In this document: positions 6,035 through 15,703 of the stretch, piece by piece
Numbering within the stretch: position 1 is the stretch's first letter
Layout: every line of letters begins with the position of its first letter
The notes under the pieces: generated by a model
What the model was told of the DNA's origin: nothing
Database searches by the model: none
The model's input: only the letters and a program-made list of their open reading frames with translations
Made by a program: the position numbers and the translations under genes
Assembly (NCBI GenBank): GCA_016293615.1
Contig: JAEDDX010000046.1
Location: 1 to 23,615 of the forward strand
Direction: 5' to 3'
Source: Acetatifactor sp.
GTDB lineage: Bacteria > Bacillota > Clostridia > Lachnospirales > Lachnospiraceae
DNA: 23,615 nucleotides

Positions 6035-8986
6035 ATGAGAGACTCTGGTAAAAAAGTAATTGTAGCAGCGGCAGTCGTGGTTGTGATCGCATTGGTGTGC
6101 ATCCTGTCGTCGTTGCGAGGCGTGGAAGATTTCCACGACAAGTATGCGGGTGTTGACCTCTCCAAGGACATCATGGGTATGGAGAGAGAAGGCACCTACA
6201 CCGGCTATCTGAGAGAACACTCAGGAGCCAAAAATTCTGTGCAGAGTGTAGAGGTGGATCTGTTTGACAACACCTCCACGGGCGATGTACAGACAGTTAA
6301 TCATTATAAAGGAGTGGAGAAGGCTCTGCTTACCGAGACCGGGTCAGAGGTTACCTGGACGGTAAATGTACCTCAGGCAGGATTCTACAATCTGTATGCC
6401 GAGTACCTGATTCCCGAATCCAGAGGTGTGGCAGCCGAGAGAAGCGTTCTGATCAATGGGAAGCTTCCCTTTGAGGATGCGAGAAACATCTCCTTCACCA
6501 GAATCTGGACCGACGGCGGCGAGGTTAAGGTAGATAACCAGAAAAACGAGATCCGTCCCACTCAGGTCGAGGTTTACGACTGGCAGCAGAATTATTTCCG
6601 CGATGATAGAGGATATGTTGCCGAGCCCTACAAGTTCTATCTGGAACAGGGCGAAAACAAGATCACGATCGGCAGTGAGAACGAGCCGATGGTTCTGAAG
6701 AAGCTGGTTGTCAGCGCAGTACAGGATCTTGATACATATGCAGAATACATCTCAAAACAGCCTGCAGATGCAGGTTCCGAAAATGCTAAGGGTTACAAGC
6801 AGGTGATTCAGGGTGAGGATTCCACTTACCGTTCTGAATCTTCCCTGTATGCAAAATACGACAGATCTTCACCCACCACACAGCCTAACAGTGTTTCCCA
6901 CACTGTTCTGAACTATGTCGGCGGCGAAACATGGAGAAGTTCCGGACAGTGGATCGAATGGGACTTCGAGGTTCCGGAAAACGGATACTACAATATCATG
7001 ATTAAGGGCAAACAGAACTACTCGCGCGGAAGTGTTTCCAACCGTACCGTTTACATCGACGGCGAGATTCCTTTCGAGGAATTGAGAGAGGTTGCTTTCT
7101 CCTACGACAATGACTGGGAGTGCAAGACTCTGGGCGACGAGGAAGGAAATGCTTACAACTTCTACCTGACCAAGGGTAAGCACACCATCAGACTGGAAGC
7201 TTCCCTCGGAGGTCTGGGACCTATCCTTCAGGAACTGGAGGACTGCACATTCAGACTGAACCAGATCTACAGAAAGATCCTGGTTTACACCGGTCCTTCC
7301 CCTGATATCTACAGAGACTACCGTATCCACAAGACCTATCCTGAGGTTATGGATGCAATGGCTCTCGAGGCAAAGAGACTTTACAAGGTGATCGACGATA
7401 CCGTAGCATACAGCGGACAGAAGGCAGACAACATCGCTACCGCCCAGACAGTGGCACAGCAGCTGGATCGTTTCTGCGAGAAGCCCAATAAGATCACGGT
7501 TGAGTTCACCACCTTCAAGGATAACATCACTTCCCTCGGTACCGCGACTCTGAACATGAGCGACACCAAGCTGGACGTCGACTACCTGGTAGTAAGCGGA
7601 ACAGAGGCTAAGGTGAAGAAGGATAAGGCAAACATCCTGACCAAGTTCTGGCACGAGCTGAAATCCTTCGTGGTTTCCTTCTTTGTTGACTACAACGCAG
7701 TCGGCGATGTATATGATGACGACGATGAAGGAATCGTTAAGGTCTGGGTTATGACCGGTCGTGACCAGGGCACCATCCTGAAGTCCATGGTTGATGACAG
7801 CTTCACTCCCAAGACGGGAATCAAGGTCAACGTAGAAATCGTTGACGCGGGCGCACTGCTGAATGCGGTACTTGCGGGAAGAGGGCCGAATGTGGCACTT
7901 TCTGTCGGCGCTGACCAGCCCGTAAACTACGCACTGCGTAATGCGGCAGAAGATATCACACAGTTCCCTGGTTATGAAGAAGTGCTTTCTCACTACACAC
8001 CCAGCTCCTACGAGCAGTACAGACTGGATGAACACATCTACGGTGTGCCTGAAACACAGACCTTCAATGTAATGTTCTATCGTAAGGACGTTATGGAAGA
8101 GCTCGGGCTTGAAATCCCCCAGACCTGGCAGGAACTCATCGAGATCCTTCCTACCATCCAGGGACATAACCTTTCAGTTGGTATTCCTACCGCGGCAGGA
8201 AGCTCCGGTGCGGCTGCGGCAAGCACCTCCATTGCTTCCAACAACCCCGACCTTTCCATGTACTTCGCACTTCTGTTCCAGTACGGCGGTGACATGTATA
8301 ATGAGGCAGGTACTAAGACAAGAGTAGACGACGAAGCCGGCATCAAGGCTTTCGATGATTATGTAAGATACTTCAATGACTACGGCATTCCTACCATTTA
8401 CGACTTCGTAAGCCGTTTCCGTTCCGGTGAGATGCCTCTTGGTATCGCAGCATATTCAACCTACAATACACTGATGGTTTCCGCACCTGAGATCCGCGGA
8501 CTTTGGGACTTCACACTGATCCCCGGTACACCCAGAACGGATGAGAACGGCAACGAGTACATCGACCGCCGCGCATTCATCACCGGCAGCGCTACCATGA
8601 TGATCGCAACCGATGATGAGCTTGTGAAGAAGAATTCCTGGGAGTTCATGAAGTGGTGGGCAGATGCTGATACACAGGTTCGTTTCGGCCGTGAGATCGA
8701 GGCACTGCTCGGATCCTCCGCAAGATATGCTACCGCGAACAAAGATGCATTCTCACAGCTGTCCTGGACCTATGATGACATTCAGGTTCTGAATGCCCAG
8801 TGGGAGCAGACAGTCGGCATCAGAGAGGTTCCCGGCGGATATTACACCGGACGTCATATCTCCAATGCGATCAGAAAAGTCTTGAACGACAAGGACGATT
8901 CACGAGAGACCATTATTGACTACTCTATCAAGATTGATGAAGAAATTACCAAAAAGCGAATTGAATTCGGCTTGCCGGTGGAATAG
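6035..8986 (+). CDS. Membrane-anchored ABC solute-binding protein with two N-terminal carbohydrate-binding-like domains
   Basis: This 983-residue protein is about twice the usual length of a sugar-binding lipoprotein. The ATG at 6035 (MRDSGKK) is preferred to a GTG at 6023 because GGAGGA (6025-6030) lies between them. Residues 7-27 form one hydrophobic segment. The only cysteine there is preceded by Val and is no lipobox, so the protein is probably held by an uncleaved anchor. Residues about 85-230 and 255-415 are similar beta-sandwich repeats sharing the pattern R-x-V-x-I-(N/D)-G-x-(L/I)-P-F-E and resembling CBM6/CBM35-type domains. A helical and a beta segment follow. Residues about 565-983 are a family 1 extracellular solute-binding domain (IYGVPETQTFNVMFYRKD; WEFMKWWADADTQ). 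It lies 11 nt before a permease gene, its likely partner. The ligand is unknown, presumably a large glycan fragment. Confidence 0.85.
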   Translation: MRDSGKKVIVAAAVVVVIALVCILSSLRGVEDFHDKYAGVDLSKDIMGMEREGTYTGYLREHSGAKNSVQSVEVDLFDNTSTGDVQTVNHYKGVEKALLTETGSEVTWTVNVPQAGFYNLYAEYLIPESRGVAAERSVLINGKLPFEDARNISFTRIWTDGGEVKVDNQKNEIRPTQVEVYDWQQNYFRDDRGYVAEPYKFYLEQGENKITIGSENEPMVLKKLVVSAVQDLDTYAEYISKQPADAGSENAKGYKQVIQGEDSTYRSESSLYAKYDRSSPTTQPNSVSHTVLNYVGGETWRSSGQWIEWDFEVPENGYYNIMIKGKQNYSRGSVSNRTVYIDGEIPFEELREVAFSYDNDWECKTLGDEEGNAYNFYLTKGKHTIRLEASLGGLGPILQELEDCTFRLNQIYRKILVYTGPSPDIYRDYRIHKTYPEVMDAMALEAKRLYKVIDDTVAYSGQKADNIATAQTVAQQLDRFCEKPNKITVEFTTFKDNITSLGTATLNMSDTKLDVDYLVVSGTEAKVKKDKANILTKFWHELKSFVVSFFVDYNAVGDVYDDDDEGIVKVWVMTGRDQGTILKSMVDDSFTPKTGIKVNVEIVDAGALLNAVLAGRGPNVALSVGADQPVNYALRNAAEDITQFPGYEEVLSHYTPSSYEQYRLDEHIYGVPETQTFNVMFYRKDVMEELGLEIPQTWQELIEILPTIQGHNLSVGIPTAAGSSGAAAASTSIASNNPDLSMYFALLFQYGGDMYNEAGTKTRVDDEAGIKAFDDYVRYFNDYGIPTIYDFVSRFRSGEMPLGIAAYSTYNTLMVSAPEIRGLWDFTLIPGTPRTDENGNEYIDRRAFITGSATMMIATDDELVKKNSWEFMKWWADADTQVRFGREIEALLGSSARYATANKDAFSQLSWTYDDIQVLNAQWEQTVGIREVPGGYYTGRHISNAIRKVLNDKDDSRETIIDYSIKIDEEITKKRIEFGLPVE

Positions 8987-8997
8987 GGGAGTGAACG

Positions 8998-9936
8998 ATG
9001 AAAGAATTTTTTAGCAAATACATTGCCCTGCGCAAACACAATGCGCAGGTGGCAATCAAAAAGGCGAAGAGAAGCAAAATGTGTTATGCATTTCTTGCTC
9101 CTTTCGCAATCCTGTTTTTTGCGTTTTATATCATGCCGGTTGTGACTTCCATTTATTTCAGCTTTACCTATTATAATATTTTGGAATCACCCAGATTTAT
9201 TGCACTTGCCAACTATGTAAACCTGATCCTGCAGGATGATGTCTTCCTGATCGGTGTCAAGAACACCATGATGATCGCAGTCATCACGGGACCCTTGGGA
9301 TACATCATGTCCTTCCTGTTTGCATGGCTGATCAACGAGCTTCCCAGATGGATCCGAAGCGTAGCGGTTATCGTCTTCTACGCGCCTTCCATCGCAGGTA
9401 CCTGTTTCATGATCTTCTCCATCTTCTTCAGAGGTGATGCTTACGGTATCGTAAACAACTTCCTAATGGAAGTAGGTATTATCGATAAGCCTATTATGTT
9501 CTTCATCACACCGAAGTACATGCTTTGGATCTGTATGCTGGTTATCTTATGGATGAGCCTTGGTACCGGTTTCCTTTCCTTCGTTGCAGGTCTGCAGGGT
9601 GTTGACAGATCTCAGTTTGAAGCAGGATACATGGATGGTATCAAAAACAGATGGCAGGAACTGTGGTATATCACTCTTCCCAATATGAAACCTATGTTGA
9701 TGTTCGGTGCGGTTATGTCCATCACCTCGGCATTCAGTGTCTGTGATGTTACCATGGCACTCTGCGGATATCCCAGTACGGACTACGCGGCGCGTACCAT
9801 CGTAACCCACCTGTTCGACTATGGTTACACACGATTCGACATGGGTTACGCCTGTGCGATCGCAACGATTTTGTTCTTAATGATGATCTTATGTAACAAA
9901 GCAATTCAAAGTCTGTTGAGAAGAGTAGGAACCTGA
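8998..9936 (+). CDS. Carbohydrate ABC transporter permease, MalF/UgpA type
   Basis: The protein has 312 residues and about six hydrophobic segments after a basic cytoplasmic N-terminus. The first is around residues 30-50 (YAFLAPFAILFFAFYIMPV, the typical first helix of MalF-type sugar permeases). The cytoplasmic EAA loop that docks on the ATPase starts at E208 (EAGYMDGIKNRWQELWYITLP). GGGGAG lies just upstream of the ATG. It starts 11 nt after the large binding protein and is followed one base later by the second permease, so the three should form one importer. The substrate is inferred to be an oligosaccharide. Confidence 0.92.
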   Translation: MKEFFSKYIALRKHNAQVAIKKAKRSKMCYAFLAPFAILFFAFYIMPVVTSIYFSFTYYNILESPRFIALANYVNLILQDDVFLIGVKNTMMIAVITGPLGYIMSFLFAWLINELPRWIRSVAVIVFYAPSIAGTCFMIFSIFFRGDAYGIVNNFLMEVGIIDKPIMFFITPKYMLWICMLVILWMSLGTGFLSFVAGLQGVDRSQFEAGYMDGIKNRWQELWYITLPNMKPMLMFGAVMSITSAFSVCDVTMALCGYPSTDYAARTIVTHLFDYGYTRFDMGYACAIATILFLMMILCNKAIQSLLRRVGT

Positions 9937-9937
9937 T

Positions 9938-10840
9938 ATGAGCAAAAAAATAAAACAAGAGAAAATCGAAAAAGAGTATCACCAGAAGTTGATAAAAAGA
10001 AGAAAGCCCAACCGTTCCATCGCGGGCGATATCCTTCTTTACATTTTCCTTCTGTTTGTAGCATTCGTAATGGCACTGCCTATTATCTATGCTGTCAGCA
10101 ACGCCTTGAAGCCTTTGGATGAGCTGTTCCGCTTCCCTCCGAGACTTCTTGCGCAGAATCCGACGACTGATAACTTCTCGGATCTGTTCGTTACCATGGG
10201 TAAGTCCTGGGTATCCTTCTCCAGATACCTGTTCAACACAGTATTCATCACCTTCGTAGGTACTGCGGGACACCTGATCATTTCCTCCATGGGTGCATTC
10301 GTACTTGCAAAGTATGAATTCCCCGGTGCAAGCGCATTCTTCAAGCTAGTAACCGTAGCAATGATGTTCATAGGTTATGTAACGGCAATTCCGAACTACC
10401 TGATTCTGAACAAGCTCGGCTGGATCGATACCTACTGGGCAATCATTGTACCCGCGCTTGCTTCCCCGATGGGACTGTTCCTGATGAAGCAGTTCATGGA
10501 AGGACTTCCCACTTCACTGATTGAGGCGGCTAAGATTGACGGCGCAAATGAATGGAGAGTATTCAGCGGAATCGTTATGCCGAATGTAAAACCCGCATGG
10601 ATGACACTGATCATCTTCTCCGTACAGAGATTGTGGAACGATAAGGCGGCAACATTCATTTATTCTGAAGAAAAGAAAACTCTGGTATATGCAATGCAGC
10701 AGATACAGGGCGGCGGTATCGCAAGAACCGGTCAGGGCGCAGCCGTAATGGTAGTATTGATGGTGGTTCCCATTGCAATCTTCGTATTCTCTGAGAGCCA
10801 GATTCTTGAAACAATGGCAAGCTCCGGCTTGAAGGATTAA
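9938..10840 (+). CDS. Carbohydrate ABC transporter permease, MalG/UgpE type
   Basis: This 300-residue inner-membrane subunit is the partner of the preceding permease. It has a charged N-terminal tail of about 30 residues, then helices beginning GDILLYIFLLFVAFVMALPI. The EAA motif is EAAKIDGANEWRVFSGIVMP from E196. The end (ILETMASSGLKD) matches the usual C-terminus of MalG-type subunits. It is separated by one base from the first permease, which indicates translational coupling. No nucleotide-binding subunit follows. Confidence 0.92.
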   Translation: MSKKIKQEKIEKEYHQKLIKRRKPNRSIAGDILLYIFLLFVAFVMALPIIYAVSNALKPLDELFRFPPRLLAQNPTTDNFSDLFVTMGKSWVSFSRYLFNTVFITFVGTAGHLIISSMGAFVLAKYEFPGASAFFKLVTVAMMFIGYVTAIPNYLILNKLGWIDTYWAIIVPALASPMGLFLMKQFMEGLPTSLIEAAKIDGANEWRVFSGIVMPNVKPAWMTLIIFSVQRLWNDKAATFIYSEEKKTLVYAMQQIQGGGIARTGQGAAVMVVLMVVPIAIFVFSESQILETMASSGLKD

Positions 10841-10858
10841 ATGTGAGCGAGGTGACTT

Positions 10859-12361
10859 ATGAAAAGATTATTTAAAGGAATCGCTGCATTGTCATTAGCC
10901 GTTTCAGTTTTTGCGGGCACCGCAGTTACGACGCAGGCAATGGGCAATAGCTACACCTACAACTACGATTACTGGGGCGATGTTCAGAGCTCACCCGATT
11001 TCTATACGGCTCGAAAGGTTTACACCTCTGACGAGCTCGGACTGGATAAGAAACTGAAGAATCCTCAGGGCCTGTTTGTACGTGGCAATGAATTGTACAT
11101 CGTGGATACCGGAAACAACCGGATCATCCAGATGGAGAAGGGGGCAAACGAGACCCTCAGCGTAGTTCGATACATTGATTCCTTCAAGGGCGATGTAGAG
11201 AACACAACATTCAGCGGACCTACTGATATCGCTGTATCGGAAGAAGGCTGTTTCTTCATCGCAGATAAGGGCAATCAGAGAATCCTGAAGCTGGACAATG
11301 ACCTGAATTATCTGATGCAGTTCAATGTTCCCGTGGATTCCACGCTGGATCCCGACATTACCTTCCAGCCCAATAAGCTGGCCGTTGATACCGCAGATCG
11401 TGTGTACTGTATCGCAACCGGTATCAACAAGGGCCTGATCAAGTACGAAGCTGACGGCGTCTTCTCCGGATTCGTCGGAGCAGCAGAAGTATCATTCGAC
11501 TGGACCGATTACATTTGGAAGAAGTTCGCTTCCCAGGAGCAGTTGGAAAAGCTCTATGCGTTCGTTCCTACCGAGTATGAGAATATCTTCATGGACCATG
11601 AAGGCTTCATCTACGCAGTCAACGGAACCGCAACCGAGGAAGATTTAAAGGCAGAGAAGGCCAAGGCAGTGAAGAAGCTGAACCTGATGGGAAGTGACAT
11701 CCTCGTTCAGAACGGCAACTACCCCGTATACGGTGACCTCTACATGGGCAGCGGCGGCGGTCATGAAGGTCCCTCCCACTTCACGGATGTTACGGTTATG
11801 GAAAACGATGTGTATGCCTGCCTTGACAGAAACCGCGGACGTATCTTCGGATATGACGATCAGGGTAAGCTGATGTTCGCCTTCGGCGGCAACGGCAACA
11901 TGGACGGTTATTTCAGACAGCCTTCCGCAATCGAACATATGGGATATGACCTGTATGTACTGGACGCACTGGACTGCAGCATTACGATGTTCGTTACCAC
12001 AGAGTTCGGTCAGACTGTTTATCAGGCTATGGACGAATTCGACCTCGGTAATTATGAGAAATCCGGAGAGTGCTGGGAACAGGTTATGAAACTCAACGGT
12101 AACTACGATCTGGCTTATATCGGCATCGGCCGTGCTCACCTGAGACAGGAAGAGTACAAGGAAGCACTTGAATACTTCGAACTGAAGTATGATGCGGAGA
12201 ACTACTCCAAGGCATATAAGCAGTACCGTAAGATCTGGGTACAGGAAAACATCGTCGGAATCGTAATCTTCCTGCTGGTTATCTTCCTGGTGCCCACGAC
12301 GATCAACAAGGTAAAACAGATCAAGCACGAGATAGATATCGCCGATATCTTCAAGCAATAA
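10859..12361 (+). CDS. Secreted NHL-type beta-propeller protein with TPR-like region and C-terminal membrane anchor
   Basis: This 500-residue protein has an N-terminal signal peptide (about residues 1-28, ending TTQAMG). NHL-type propeller repeats follow, for example LYIVDTGNNRIIQME, CFFIADKGNQRILKLD and VYACLDRNRGRIFGYD, each led by a blade like NPQGLFV or GPTDIAV. Residues about 390-455 resemble a tetratricopeptide pair (DLGNYEKSGECWEQVMKLNG; EEYKEALEYFELKYD). A single transmembrane helix at about 463-481 leaves a short lysine-rich cytoplasmic tail. The propeller should therefore face outward and be tethered. NHL propellers bind ligands or proteins and some are enzymes; no catalytic set is evident here. 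Placed between the permeases and the Yip1 and DUF5696 genes (18-nt and 13-nt gaps), it is probably a structural or sensing part of the same surface assembly. The function is unknown. Confidence 0.8.
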   Translation: MKRLFKGIAALSLAVSVFAGTAVTTQAMGNSYTYNYDYWGDVQSSPDFYTARKVYTSDELGLDKKLKNPQGLFVRGNELYIVDTGNNRIIQMEKGANETLSVVRYIDSFKGDVENTTFSGPTDIAVSEEGCFFIADKGNQRILKLDNDLNYLMQFNVPVDSTLDPDITFQPNKLAVDTADRVYCIATGINKGLIKYEADGVFSGFVGAAEVSFDWTDYIWKKFASQEQLEKLYAFVPTEYENIFMDHEGFIYAVNGTATEEDLKAEKAKAVKKLNLMGSDILVQNGNYPVYGDLYMGSGGGHEGPSHFTDVTVMENDVYACLDRNRGRIFGYDDQGKLMFAFGGNGNMDGYFRQPSAIEHMGYDLYVLDALDCSITMFVTTEFGQTVYQAMDEFDLGNYEKSGECWEQVMKLNGNYDLAYIGIGRAHLRQEEYKEALEYFELKYDAENYSKAYKQYRKIWVQENIVGIVIFLLVIFLVPTTINKVKQIKHEIDIADIFKQ

Positions 12362-12374
12362 AAGGGGGTTAGTT

Positions 12375-13028
12375 ATGTTTGCTTCATTGAAATTAGAATC
12401 ATTTCAGAATTATTGGAAGTCTTTGAAGTTTGCTCTTTACTGCATAACCCATCCCCTGGATGGCTACTGGGACCTGACACACGAGAAGAAGGGTACCTAT
12501 GCAGCTGCAAACACGATTTTGATTCTGACTCTGGTTGTCAGAGTTATGAAACTTCGCTACACAAGCTTTATCTTTAACGATGTTTACTGGGAGGACTTAA
12601 ACATCTTCCTGTACATCGGAAGTATTCTTTTCCCGTTTGCCCTCTGGGTTGTCGGAAACTGGGCATTGACCACATTGTTCGATGGTAAGGGACGCCTTGG
12701 TCAGGTTTATATGGCTACCTGTTACGCCCTTGCGCCCTATGCTCTGATTCAGATTCCTCTGATGCCTTTCAGTAATGCAGTTACCGTTGATGAGAAAGAG
12801 TTTTACAGCGTGGTAAGCGCGGCGTCTCTTGTATTCTGCGGACTTCTGATCGTAGCGGCAATGGGACAGATTCATGAGTTCTCTTTCGCCAAGAACATTT
12901 TGTTCACGATTGCAACCTTGTTTGCAATGCTGGTAATGATCTTTATCCTGATGCTGTTCTTCAGTATGATTTCACAGGGTGTTGCATACTTTATCTCTTT
13001 GGCCAAGGAATTACTATTCCGACTATAG
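12375..13028 (+). CDS. Yip1-family integral membrane protein
   Basis: This 217-residue protein has about five hydrophobic segments. Its cytoplasmic start carries the motif ITHPLDGYWDLTHEKKG, typical of bacterial Yip1-domain proteins. A conserved-looking loop (WALTTLFDGKGRLGQVYMATCYALAPY) follows. The bacterial members have no established function; eukaryotic relatives work in membrane trafficking. GGGGG precedes the ATG by seven bases. The position between the tethered propeller protein and the DUF5696 protein suggests a membrane scaffold or chaperone for them, which is inference only. Confidence 0.8.
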   Translation: MFASLKLESFQNYWKSLKFALYCITHPLDGYWDLTHEKKGTYAAANTILILTLVVRVMKLRYTSFIFNDVYWEDLNIFLYIGSILFPFALWVVGNWALTTLFDGKGRLGQVYMATCYALAPYALIQIPLMPFSNAVTVDEKEFYSVVSAASLVFCGLLIVAAMGQIHEFSFAKNILFTIATLFAMLVMIFILMLFFSMISQGVAYFISLAKELLFRL

Positions 13029-13072
13029 CGTGACGAATATAGAAAACGGTTAAATAGAGGACAGGAGAAACA

Positions 13073-15673
13073 ATGAAAAAAGAAAAATCATATAAAGCAG
13101 TGCTAATCAAAAACACAATTATTGATGCAGTCAAGCACTTGGCGTTCCCGGTGATTTTGTGTGCCATCATCCTGATCGGTGTGTATGTAGTCCTGAACTA
13201 CAAGGCACCGGAGGAAGAAGAGGAGCCGATGCGTATCGAGCTCTACGAAGGAACCAAAGATCCCATCACGATTGAGAACGATAAGCTTGCACTGACGATG
13301 GACCCTACCACAACACAGATCGAATTGCTGGTAAAAGAAACCGGCAAGGTATGGAAGTCCAATCCGGAAGGAGTACTGGATGATACAGGCATTCTGCTCG
13401 CAGAGAGACAGAAGCTTGCATCCACTCTGCTGATGTCCTTCAGTATCCAGGCAGGTCTGGAAACAGAGTACAACAGCTACAACTACAGTATTGCGAACCA
13501 GCTGTATGAAATCGAATATGACTCCAATCATATTCAGGTGAATTACTCCCTGGGTGACATAGAGAAAGAATACTATATTCCTCCTGTAGCTTTGCTGGAT
13601 GACTTCAACAGCTGGCTCGAAAAGTTCAGCTTAGATGACAAGAACCTGGTTCAGCAGTACTATAAAAAGTACGATATCAATAAGCTGAGCAAGAAGGACA
13701 AGGAAATCAAGGATGAACTCCTTGCAAATTACCCTATCATGGAGACAGAAGTGGTTTATGTTCTCCGTGATACCACAACAGGCAATGTAAAGAAGAAGAT
13801 AGAACAGGTCTTTGAGGATGCCGGCTATACCATGGAAGACTATGAGGCACATAAGGCTTTGAGCAACGCTGAGAAGACCTCCGACAAGCCTATCTTTAAG
13901 GTAAGTGTGAACTACCGTCTCGACGGCGGCGACATGATCGTTGAGGTTCCCATGAGCGCTCTCGATTACAAGAATGAATTCCCGATGTATACCGTTACTC
14001 CGCTTCCTTATTTTGGAGCAGGCGGTTCCGCTGATGAAGGATACATGCTCGTTCCTACCGGCGGCGGCGGACTCATTCACTTCAACAACGGAAAGACAGC
14101 ACAGACCTCATACGCAGCGAATGTATACGGTTGGGATTATGCACTTTCCCGTGAATCCGTGGTTCATGACACGATCGCAGCATACGGCGTATACGGTGTT
14201 TCCAACGAAAATGACTCCTTCATCTGTATTCTGGAGGAAGGCGCACCTTACGCTACCGTTCAGGCCGATGTAGCGGGTAAGACACATTCTTACAACTATG
14301 TAAATTCTAAGTACAGCATCTGTGTTCGTGAGAAATATGATGTAGGTGATATCGCTAACAGTGATATCTATGTATACCTTGAGAATTTGCCCGATGAGAC
14401 CCTGACCCAGAGATACAGCTTCATCAATTCCGGAAGCTATGTAGACATGGCAAAGGATTATCAGAAGTATCTGCTTGACAAGTACGGCGCAGAATTAAAG
14501 GCGAACTCTGACAGCAGCACTCCTGTTGCAGTCGAAGTGGTAGGTGCGGTAGACAAGGTAAAACAGATACTGGGTGTTCCCGTTTCCAGACCTCTTGCTC
14601 TGACCACCTTCTCTGAGGCAGAGGAGATGATCAATACGCTGAAGGCAGACGGCATCAGCAATCTGTCAGTCAAGCTGAGCGGCTGGTGTAACGGCGGAAT
14701 CAATCAGAAGATTCTGAAGTCTGTAAAGCCCATTTCTTCTCTGGGCGGTTCCTCGGGACTGAAAGATCTGACTGCAACCGCTTCCTCCCTCGGCGTAGAC
14801 CTCTATCTTGACGGTGTCACCGAATATGCTTACAACAGCAATATCTTCAACGGATTCTTCTCTTACACGGACGCTGCAAAGAGAATCTCCAAGGATAGAG
14901 CAGAGCAGTACAAATACAGTGCAATCACCTATTCCGCACGAGAGAATTTCAAGAGCTATTACCTGCTTCATACAGATGTCGGTCATAAGATGATTGACAA
15001 CCTGGTAAGTGCAACGGATAAGTATAACGCCACCGGCGTATCCTTCCGTGAGGTTGGTATGGATCTTCCTGCTGACTATTACCGCAAGGACACCAGCACC
15101 AGACAGGAAGTTATGAATGAGCAGGCTGCAAAGCTCAAGACGATCGCTGATGCAGGCAAGAACATCATGATCAACCAGGGTAATGTATATGCGATTCCCT
15201 ATGCAAACATGGTTACCAATATGGATCTTCGCGGTTCCGAGTATACCATTGTTGACGAGTGTGTTCCGTTCTACCAGCTGGCGATCCACAGCCGCGTAAA
15301 TTACACCGGAAATCCGATCAACATCTGCGGCAACGAAGAAGATGAGATCCTTTACTCCGCAGAATACGGCGCAGGCCTGATGTTCACCCTGATGAACGAA
15401 ACTGCTTTTGCACTGCAGAAGACACTTTACACAGAGTACTACGGTTCTGACTTTAACGCATGGCATGACAGAATGCTGGCAATCTATAACAGATATAATT
15501 CCGAACTCGGCCACACCTTTAATCAGGAGATGGTTGACCACGATAATATTACCGACGAATTGTCCTGTACTACTTACGCAGACGGAACAAAGGTTTACGT
15601 AAACTACAGCTATGAGAATGTTACCTGTGAGGATGGCGTAATACCTGCAAGAGATTATAAGGTAATTCGTTAA
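13073..15673 (+). CDS. DUF5696-like membrane-anchored protein, glycosidase-like
   Basis: The protein has 866 residues and one N-terminal transmembrane helix (about 21-43, AFPVILCAIILIGVYVVLNY), with the remainder predicted outside. An acidic EEEEEP stretch leads into a beta-sandwich-like region (NDKLALTMDPTTTQIELLVK...GKVWKSNPEG), as seen at the front of some large glycosidases. From about residue 500 the alternating pattern suggests a TIM barrel (NLSVKLSGW; GVDLYLDGVTEYAYNS; GVSFREVGMDLPADY; NIMINQGNVYAIPYAN). The tail (GTKVYVNYSYENV) resembles a closing beta-sandwich. I recall this architecture as DUF5696, found beside sugar transporters and Yip1 proteins in Firmicutes, with no proven activity. 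The acidic residues in FREVGMDLPADY are candidate active-site residues. Whether it cleaves or only binds glycan is open. AGGAG precedes the ATG. Confidence 0.7.
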   Translation: MKKEKSYKAVLIKNTIIDAVKHLAFPVILCAIILIGVYVVLNYKAPEEEEEPMRIELYEGTKDPITIENDKLALTMDPTTTQIELLVKETGKVWKSNPEGVLDDTGILLAERQKLASTLLMSFSIQAGLETEYNSYNYSIANQLYEIEYDSNHIQVNYSLGDIEKEYYIPPVALLDDFNSWLEKFSLDDKNLVQQYYKKYDINKLSKKDKEIKDELLANYPIMETEVVYVLRDTTTGNVKKKIEQVFEDAGYTMEDYEAHKALSNAEKTSDKPIFKVSVNYRLDGGDMIVEVPMSALDYKNEFPMYTVTPLPYFGAGGSADEGYMLVPTGGGGLIHFNNGKTAQTSYAANVYGWDYALSRESVVHDTIAAYGVYGVSNENDSFICILEEGAPYATVQADVAGKTHSYNYVNSKYSICVREKYDVGDIANSDIYVYLENLPDETLTQRYSFINSGSYVDMAKDYQKYLLDKYGAELKANSDSSTPVAVEVVGAVDKVKQILGVPVSRPLALTTFSEAEEMINTLKADGISNLSVKLSGWCNGGINQKILKSVKPISSLGGSSGLKDLTATASSLGVDLYLDGVTEYAYNSNIFNGFFSYTDAAKRISKDRAEQYKYSAITYSARENFKSYYLLHTDVGHKMIDNLVSATDKYNATGVSFREVGMDLPADYYRKDTSTRQEVMNEQAAKLKTIADAGKNIMINQGNVYAIPYANMVTNMDLRGSEYTIVDECVPFYQLAIHSRVNYTGNPINICGNEEDEILYSAEYGAGLMFTLMNETAFALQKTLYTEYYGSDFNAWHDRMLAIYNRYNSELGHTFNQEMVDHDNITDELSCTTYADGTKVYVNYSYENVTCEDGVIPARDYKVIR

Positions 15674-15703
15674 TATTATTAGAATGAAGAAAGGGTTATT
15701 GTT

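Noticed and set aside
6053..6118. Lipoprotein signal in the 983-residue binding protein
   Set aside because: The only cysteine in the hydrophobic segment follows Val (IALVC), which does not fit the small residue required before the lipidated Cys.
6869..8167. 432-codon minus-strand open frame inside the large binding-protein gene
   Set aside because: It is a shadow of the highly conserved-looking forward gene, with no plausible protein pattern and no start signal.
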